Source: JBFHRE01 sp041746105 (GTDB lineage Bacteria > Actinomycetota > Acidimicrobiia > Spongiisociales > ZC4RG35). From it: a stretch of DNA of 64,000 nucleotides. A program made the translations under genes and the position numbers. The notes beneath the pieces are model-generated. The model had not been told where the DNA came from. It ran no database searches and saw nothing but the letters and a program-made list of their open reading frames with translations. Below, piece by piece: positions 59,027-64,000 of this stretch. The stretch lies in contig JBGTHP010000010.1 of NCBI GenBank assembly GCA_041746105.1, positions 1-64,000 of the forward strand, written 5' to 3'. Within the stretch, counting starts at the first letter, position 1. Each line of letters begins with the position of its first letter.

Positions 59027-60010
59027 GTGATCACTCGCGTGACACTCGAACTCTCCGAACGTCGTCTTCGCGTCCCCTCCAACCACCTCATGCTCGAGTT
59101 GTTGGGTCAGGCGGACGCTCACCTGCGCACCATCGAATCTGCTTTTCCGACGGTGCGACTGGTCGCGCGCGGCAACGAATTCGGCCTCAGCGGACCAACC
59201 GAGGCGGTCGAGGCGGTCGAAACGGTGTTGAACGAGCTGTTGATCTTGGTTCAAGAAGGCCAGGATCTCGCCCACGGCAAGGTGACCCAGGTCGTGGACA
59301 TGGTCAGGGACAGGGTTCCCTCCCCATCGGGGGTGCTCGCCGAAGGAATACCTGTGGGGCGGGGCAAAGTTGTCAGGGCGAAAACCCGAGGACAGGCCAG
59401 ATACATCCAGGCCATCCGCGACAACACTCTCACGTTTGGCATCGGCCCTGCCGGCACCGGCAAGACCTATCTGGGAATGGCCGCAGCGGTCGAGTCGCTG
59501 GTTTCAGGGTCGGTTCATCGGATCGTGTTGACCCGCCCCGCGGTGGAGGCAGGGGAGCGGCTTGGTTTCCTTCCTGGGGACCTGACCCAGAAAATCGATC
59601 CTTACCTCAGACCCCTTTACGACGCGCTGTGGGACATGCTCGGGCCAGACGAGACCGGCCGGTTGCTGGAACGGGGGACGATCGAGATCGCGCCTCTGGC
59701 CTACATGCGAGGTCGCACGCTCAACGACGCCTGCGTCGTGCTCGACGAGGCTCAGAACACCTCGCAGGAGCAAATGAAGATGTTCCTCACGCGGCTCGGC
59801 TTCAATTCCAAGATGATCATCACCGGTGATGTCACCCAGACCGATCTGCCCAGCCAGAAAATGTCGGGTTTGGCGATGGCGCGCCAGGTTCTCAGTGACA
59901 TTCCCGGGGTTTCTTTCTGCGAGCTCAGCTCGAAGGACGTGGTGCGTCACCGGATAGTTGCCGCGATCGTCGAGGCCTATCAACGCTACGAGGACAACGG
60001 TCGTGCCTAG
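59027..60010 (+). CDS. phoH: PhoH-like ATPase
   Basis: 327 residues. A KH-like N-terminal region, then the PhoH core: TFGIGPAGTGKTYLGMAAAV (Walker A), LTRPAVEAGERLGFLPGDLT, CVVLDEAQNTSQEQMKMFLT (Walker B), SKMIITGDVTQTDLP. Found throughout bacteria next to ybeY and linked to rRNA processing. GTG 59027 lacks a ribosome site; a GTG at 59039 is possible. TACACT sits immediately upstream. Confidence 0.93.
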   Translation: MITRVTLELSERRLRVPSNHLMLELLGQADAHLRTIESAFPTVRLVARGNEFGLSGPTEAVEAVETVLNELLILVQEGQDLAHGKVTQVVDMVRDRVPSPSGVLAEGIPVGRGKVVRAKTRGQARYIQAIRDNTLTFGIGPAGTGKTYLGMAAAVESLVSGSVHRIVLTRPAVEAGERLGFLPGDLTQKIDPYLRPLYDALWDMLGPDETGRLLERGTIEIAPLAYMRGRTLNDACVVLDEAQNTSQEQMKMFLTRLGFNSKMIITGDVTQTDLPSQKMSGLAMARQVLSDIPGVSFCELSSKDVVRHRIVAAIVEAYQRYEDNGRA

Positions 60011-62525
60011 GTCGTCCCTTGCTCGTGGCCTGGCCCTGGTCGCAACGGTGGTCCTCTCGTGGGGAGCCCTCTCGTATGGAGACAACACCGGTGCGTCCAA
60101 TCTCGGTGTCGGGGCGATCGCTCCTCGTTCCTACAACGCCATGCGGGACGAGAACGTCGAAGATCCAGACAGGACTGCGGCTCGCCGAGCTGAGGCTGCC
60201 GCCCAGGTACCTCAGTCGTTCCGGCGTCTCGCCGAAACCGAGCAGACCATCAATCGAAATGTAGAAGATCTGATGTCCAAGGTGGGCGGTGCGATCATCG
60301 CCGGGACGGCGCCGGGGATCGGCAGGGTGCCTGACGTGACTCCTCCGACAACGGAGGCTCAGACCGGTGAGACCACTGACACGACCCAGGCGCCCGCAGT
60401 GCGAACCGAGTTGGTCGGCCGGCTGGTCTTCGACGTCGATTCCGATGGGATTCTGGAGGAGACCGAAACAGACGCGTTCCGCCTCGACTTCGGCCTGGGG
60501 GGTGTTGGGGTTGCTGCATTCAACGACGGTGAGGTCATAAGAGGTGTCACTGCCTCCGATGGCAGCTACCGGTTGGGGGTACCCGCGGGGCCTTTGAGTG
60601 TGTCGCTCGATTCGGCCGGAGGATCGTTGCCAACTGGTGTTACTCCAACCATCGACACCACCGAGGTCGATTGCACGGGCCAGGACCCGTGCCAGGCGGA
60701 TCCGATGCTGGTCACCGCCGACTTCCGCGCCATCGACGAGGTGGCAGAACTCGTAGCCGCCGAGTTACAGGTAGATGATGCCGAGACGCTGGCAACGCTG
60801 GCGACATTGAGTCGCCGCGATTTCATCAATCGACTGGCCGATCCCACGGGTGACATGTTGATCGATCAGGTTCTGTTCTCGATCGAAACCTGGCTTGCGG
60901 GCGAGTTCAACCTCGGGATAAAACAGGAAGATCTGCTTGCCAAAAAGGCGTCACTGGCAATAAATGCACCCTTGATCCAGCCTGGGTTCCCTACCGATCT
61001 GAGGGATGCGGCGCGGCTGGCGGCCGCCGGTGTCATCGACACCTACCTGGTTCACAACGTCATACCGGACGAAGACGCAACCGCAGAGGCGAGGGCGGCC
61101 GCGGCAGAGGCAGTCCCCGCGGTCGAAGTGCCAGTTCGCCGCGGCCAATTGATAGTGGATCAGGGTGAGGAACTCACCGCGTTCCACATCGAAGCGATTC
61201 GGGCTACCGGCGCCGCCGAAGGCGATGCCATTCCGGAATTGGCCCTTGCCGCTGTCCTCACGGTCCTCGTCGCCGTTCTCGGTTATTACCTGGCTCGTTT
61301 TCGGGGCCAGTTCTGGGAACGACCGAGAATGGTCGCCCTGTTTGGTCTTCTCATCGTTCTCGGAGCCGTTGCGGTGCGGGTCGCGAACGTCATGGAGGCG
61401 AGAGACTTCACGATTTACGCCCTCCCGGCAGTGGCCTTCGGGTATCTCGCCGCAGTTCTGTTCGACAACCGGATGGGCACGCTCATGGCCGTCGCCATGG
61501 CGGTGTTGACGGCGGCAGGCACCCAACAAACCGGTATCACGGTGTACGCCCTGTTGGCGACGCTCGCCCCGATCGGCTTTGTCTCCTCTGCCAGCACCCG
61601 TCATGCCTACCGCAACTCCGTCGTGGTCTCGGCGGTGGCTGCTGCGGTGATCGCCGCCGCCACGTCATGGTTGTTCTATGCCGATCCCGACGTTTCCCCT
61701 TGGGGTGTCCTCCTCACCGACGCTGCCTGGGGGTTTGGGGTTTCCCTGGTTGTTGCCTTGCTCATCCAACCGGTTCTGGCATCCCTCGAGTCGTGGTTCG
61801 ACATCACCACAACCCTCCGACTCCTCGACCTGACGGACCGAAACCATCAGGCGCTCCAACTCCTGCTGGAAAAGGCGGTCGGCACCTTCAACCACGCGCG
61901 CATGGTCGGGACCCTGGCCGACGCCGCCGCTCGATCGATCGGTGCCAACAATCTCCTTGCCCTCGCCGCGGCCTACTACCACGACCTCGGTAAAACCGAG
62001 AACCCGTTGTTCTTCATCGAGAACCAGTTCGGCATCTCCAACCCCCACGACGAGCTATCGCCTGTCGAGTCGGCCAGAGTGATTCGGCAACACGTTCTCG
62101 ACGGCTTGGTGCTGGCCCGCCGATATCGGATCCCGTCGGAGGTGGCAGAAGGAATCGTCAGTCACCACGGGGACGGCGTGATGCGATATTTCTACGAGAA
62201 GGCTCGGTCGGCCAACGGGGGAACGGTCAACGAGGACGACTTCCGCCACGTCGGGCACAAACCTCATTCCAGGGAGATGGCCATAGTGATGATGGCCGAC
62301 GCGGTGGAAGGCGCCTGTCGGGCGGCATTTCGCGACGAAGATCCCAACTCCGATGTCATTTCCAAGGTGATCAATCGCGTGATAGATGAGAAGGTCGCCG
62401 ATGGTCAGCTCTCTGAATGCGATCTGACCATGGGAGAACTGACCAGGGTGAGAGCCGCTTTCCTCGAGGCGCTGGTGGGCCACTACCATCAACGTATCGC
62501 CTATCCGAACTTTCCAGGCAGCTGA
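60003..62525 (+). CDS. pgpH: PgpH-type membrane HD phosphodiesterase with inserted SdrD/Cna-B-like domain
   Basis: 840 residues. Signal anchor near residues 5-25, 7TMR-HDED outer domain to about 390, seven membrane segments (about 400-620) and a cytoplasmic HD domain with FNHARMVGTLADAAARSI, AAAYYHDLGKTENPLF (HD) and GIVSHHGDG. PgpH enzymes hydrolyse c-di-AMP. Odd: residues about 138-240 read VFDVDSDGILEETE, GVAAFNDGEVIRGVTASDGS and YRLGVPAGPLSVSLDSAG, the pattern of a SdrD-B/Cna-B-type surface beta-sandwich, inserted within the HDED domain. GTG 60003 overlaps the phoH stop by 8 bases. Confidence 0.9.
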   Translation: MPRSSLARGLALVATVVLSWGALSYGDNTGASNLGVGAIAPRSYNAMRDENVEDPDRTAARRAEAAAQVPQSFRRLAETEQTINRNVEDLMSKVGGAIIAGTAPGIGRVPDVTPPTTEAQTGETTDTTQAPAVRTELVGRLVFDVDSDGILEETETDAFRLDFGLGGVGVAAFNDGEVIRGVTASDGSYRLGVPAGPLSVSLDSAGGSLPTGVTPTIDTTEVDCTGQDPCQADPMLVTADFRAIDEVAELVAAELQVDDAETLATLATLSRRDFINRLADPTGDMLIDQVLFSIETWLAGEFNLGIKQEDLLAKKASLAINAPLIQPGFPTDLRDAARLAAAGVIDTYLVHNVIPDEDATAEARAAAAEAVPAVEVPVRRGQLIVDQGEELTAFHIEAIRATGAAEGDAIPELALAAVLTVLVAVLGYYLARFRGQFWERPRMVALFGLLIVLGAVAVRVANVMEARDFTIYALPAVAFGYLAAVLFDNRMGTLMAVAMAVLTAAGTQQTGITVYALLATLAPIGFVSSASTRHAYRNSVVVSAVAAAVIAAATSWLFYADPDVSPWGVLLTDAAWGFGVSLVVALLIQPVLASLESWFDITTTLRLLDLTDRNHQALQLLLEKAVGTFNHARMVGTLADAAARSIGANNLLALAAAYYHDLGKTENPLFFIENQFGISNPHDELSPVESARVIRQHVLDGLVLARRYRIPSEVAEGIVSHHGDGVMRYFYEKARSANGGTVNEDDFRHVGHKPHSREMAIVMMADAVEGACRAAFRDEDPNSDVISKVINRVIDEKVADGQLSECDLTMGELTRVRAAFLEALVGHYHQRIAYPNFPGS

Positions 62526-62546
62526 AGTGGACGAGCCCCCTAAAAG

Positions 62547-63017
62547 TTGGATTTTACGGTGACGGTTGTCGACGAACAACCTCTACCGATCGACCTCGAG
62601 CAACTCCGCTCGGTCGCCACTGCCGTACTCGAGTCCGAGGGATATCCACCGGAGACGGAACTGTCGATTTTGTTGGTCACGGATGACGAGATCGCCCGTC
62701 TTCATCTCGAATCTATGGATATTTCGGGACCGACCGACGTTTTGTCTTTTCCGCTCGAGATGTTGATGCCAGGTCGACCGCCGGTCACGGACCCGAACGG
62801 CCCACCGATCCATCTGGGCGATGTTGTTCTGGCGCCCAGTTTTGTCCAGACCCAGGCGGCGGAATATGGAGTGGGGTTCCTCGACGAGATCTGTCTCCTC
62901 GCCTGCCACGGCATCCTCCACCTCATGGGATACGACCACGAGGAAGACACCGACGCAGAATTGATGGAAGAACGAGAACGAATCGTGCTGGCCGAGTTCG
63001 GGATCAAACGACGATGA
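62547..63017 (+). CDS. ybeY: Endoribonuclease YbeY
   Basis: 156 residues. The zinc site H-x3-H-x5-H appears as CHGILHLMGYDHEED, and DEIARLHLESMDISGPTDVL and SFPLE are also diagnostic. YbeY matures the 16S rRNA 3' end and takes part in rRNA quality control. TTG 62547 is the first in-frame start (GTG 62559 also possible). Its stop overlaps the next ATG by 4 bases. Confidence 0.95.
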   Translation: MDFTVTVVDEQPLPIDLEQLRSVATAVLESEGYPPETELSILLVTDDEIARLHLESMDISGPTDVLSFPLEMLMPGRPPVTDPNGPPIHLGDVVLAPSFVQTQAAEYGVGFLDEICLLACHGILHLMGYDHEEDTDAELMEERERIVLAEFGIKRR

Positions 63018-64000
63018 TCTGGGCACTCGCAGCGATTTCACTCGGTCTGGCCTTCGTTCTGCGCCTCGGAGCGTCATCGTTGCTGAGCACGCGGCGAGCC
63101 GATGCAGCCAAAGCCTCGGTAGAGGGTGTGGGTGGCGCAAGCTTGGTTGCGGCACTGCTCGAAAAGCGCGAGGCAACGGTGCAAGCAGTGGCGGTGGTGC
63201 ACAGCACTCTGATGGTCGTGGCAACGCTAAGCGCAGTGTGGGCGGCGGCGGCAGCCGATGAGGGCGTTCTGCGTGGCGTGATGCTGGCGGCGCTTGCGTT
63301 GGTCACCGTGATGATCGGGGACATCGTCCCGAGGGTTTTGGGGCGGGCCAAACCTGGCCGGATCGGGTTCGCCCTTGCCCGGATCGTCTATCCGGCGGTT
63401 CGCCTTGGATCGTTGGTCACAGAGGTTGCCGCCATCGATGAGGCGCTTCCACCGGAGGCTCTTCAGGAGGAGCGCCAGGAGCGCCAGATGATCTCGTCTG
63501 TGATCGAGTTCTCAGAGACGATGGTCCGCGAAGTGATGGTGCCGCGGACCGAGATGGTTGTTGTCGCCGAGACCGATGGGTTCGACACTTTGCTCGCCAC
63601 GGTCAACGAACACGGCTATTCGCGAATCCCTGTGATCCGCAGCGGGATCGACGACGTCGTGGGAATCGCCATCATCAAAGACCTGCTCAAACTGAACGGT
63701 GAGAAGGGGAGTGCAGGCACGATGGAAGACCTGATGCGGCAACCACTGTTCGTGCCGGAGACCAAAAAGGTGTCCGACCTGCTTCGGGAGATGCAGGCAT
63801 CGAAGATGCACATGGCGGTAGTGATAGATGAATACGGATCGACGGCCGGCGTGGTCACGATCGAGGACCTGTTGGAGGAATTGGTTGGAGAAATCGTGGA
63901 CGAGTACGACCGCGAGGCTCCCTTGCTGACTCAGATGGATGATTCGACATGGCTCGCTGACGGCCGCATGGATATCGCAGAACTGTCCGACGCGATCGGG
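63014..64000 (+). CDS. CorC/HlyC-type CBS-domain membrane protein, 3' end missing
   Basis: The frame opens at ATG 63014, overlapping the ybeY stop, and is still open at the window end (329 codons). An N-terminal CNNM/DUF21 membrane domain (WALAAISLGLAFVLRLGASS; GVMLALALVTVMIGDIVPRV in composition) is followed by REVMVPRTEMVVVAETDGFD (first CBS) and MHMAVVIDEYGSTAGVVTIE (second CBS), then the start of the CorC_HlyC domain (LADGRMDIAELSDAIG). Family members move or sense Mg2+/Co2+. The ybeY-corC pair is conserved. Confidence 0.9.
   Translation, partial: MIWALAAISLGLAFVLRLGASSLLSTRRADAAKASVEGVGGASLVAALLEKREATVQAVAVVHSTLMVVATLSAVWAAAAADEGVLRGVMLAALALVTVMIGDIVPRVLGRAKPGRIGFALARIVYPAVRLGSLVTEVAAIDEALPPEALQEERQERQMISSVIEFSETMVREVMVPRTEMVVVAETDGFDTLLATVNEHGYSRIPVIRSGIDDVVGIAIIKDLLKLNGEKGSAGTMEDLMRQPLFVPETKKVSDLLREMQASKMHMAVVIDEYGSTAGVVTIEDLLEELVGEIVDEYDREAPLLTQMDDSTWLADGRMDIAELSDAIG

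Noticed and set aside
1..64000. CRISPR arrays, insertion sequences, prophage, tRNA or rRNA genes
   Set aside because: No regular spacer-repeat array, transposase, integrase or tRNA-like cloverleaf was recognised in the read-through of both strands.

Overview
The window is 64 kb of high-GC DNA from a Gram-positive-type actinobacterium. GTG and TTG starts are frequent, several transcripts look leaderless, and the gene content includes a conservon (sensor kinase, roadblock, DUF742, small GTPase), a BldD-like regulator, DivIVA-like coiled-coil proteins and a paa operon run by a TetR regulator. The housekeeping order leuS, comEA-comEC, holA, rpsT, lepA, hemW, hrcA-dnaJ-rsmE, phoH, pgpH, ybeY, corC fits Actinomycetota, and I would guess class Acidimicrobiia. 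That placement is inference; no rRNA or tRNA gene was seen.

Layout. At 1-208 is the tail of a winged-helix regulator. At 902-9271 is an accessory locus: a PEP-synthase-like phosphotransferase (+); a five-gene minus-strand operon (P-loop kinase, two tandem paralogues with a phage-like beta domain, a 352-residue unknown, a free-standing phosphohistidine swivel domain); and a divergent pair (nucleotidyltransferase-like protein, SGNH hydrolase). A 16-bp palindrome sits in the 79-bp divergent promoter. I know no described system with this combination, so it is the main candidate for a new one. At 9877-13299 are a cupin, a lipase-like hydrolase, an NTF2-fold protein and a DivIVA-like protein. At 13385-17365 is the conservon cvnABCD.

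At 17671-23562 an ECF sigma factor is overlapped by an anti-sigma factor with a large outer domain, which is overlapped by an M15 peptidase. The same TGAAC-N17-CGTCTC promoter lies before the sigma gene and before a membrane-anchored beta-propeller gene, so this looks like a small envelope-stress regulon. At 23665-30054 are a propeller lipoprotein, a 3-hydroxyacyl-CoA dehydrogenase coupled to an ABC exporter, small proteins, an FMN reductase and a second M15 lipoprotein. Members of an intergenic repeat lie at two convergent junctions. At 30104-34297 is paaABCDE plus its TetR gene, with a textbook PaaR-type palindrome next to a leaderless paaA.

At 34343-36863 is a compact cluster of redox-related and membrane proteins: a MauD-like thioredoxin, a Tat-exported protein with eight cysteines, two membrane proteins and an unknown. 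From 37188 come leuS, ppk2, comEA and a comEC broken by a T7 run. Then follow a decayed FtsX-like fragment, a methyltransferase with a damaged 5' end, an FtsX permease with two ATPases, a degenerate GGDEF protein, holA, rpsT, lepA, hemW, a ribbon-helix-helix-type gene with a palindrome in its promoter, hrcA-dnaJ-rsmE, the bldD homologue, phoH, pgpH (with an SdrD/Cna-B-like insert), ybeY and a corC-like gene that runs off the end.
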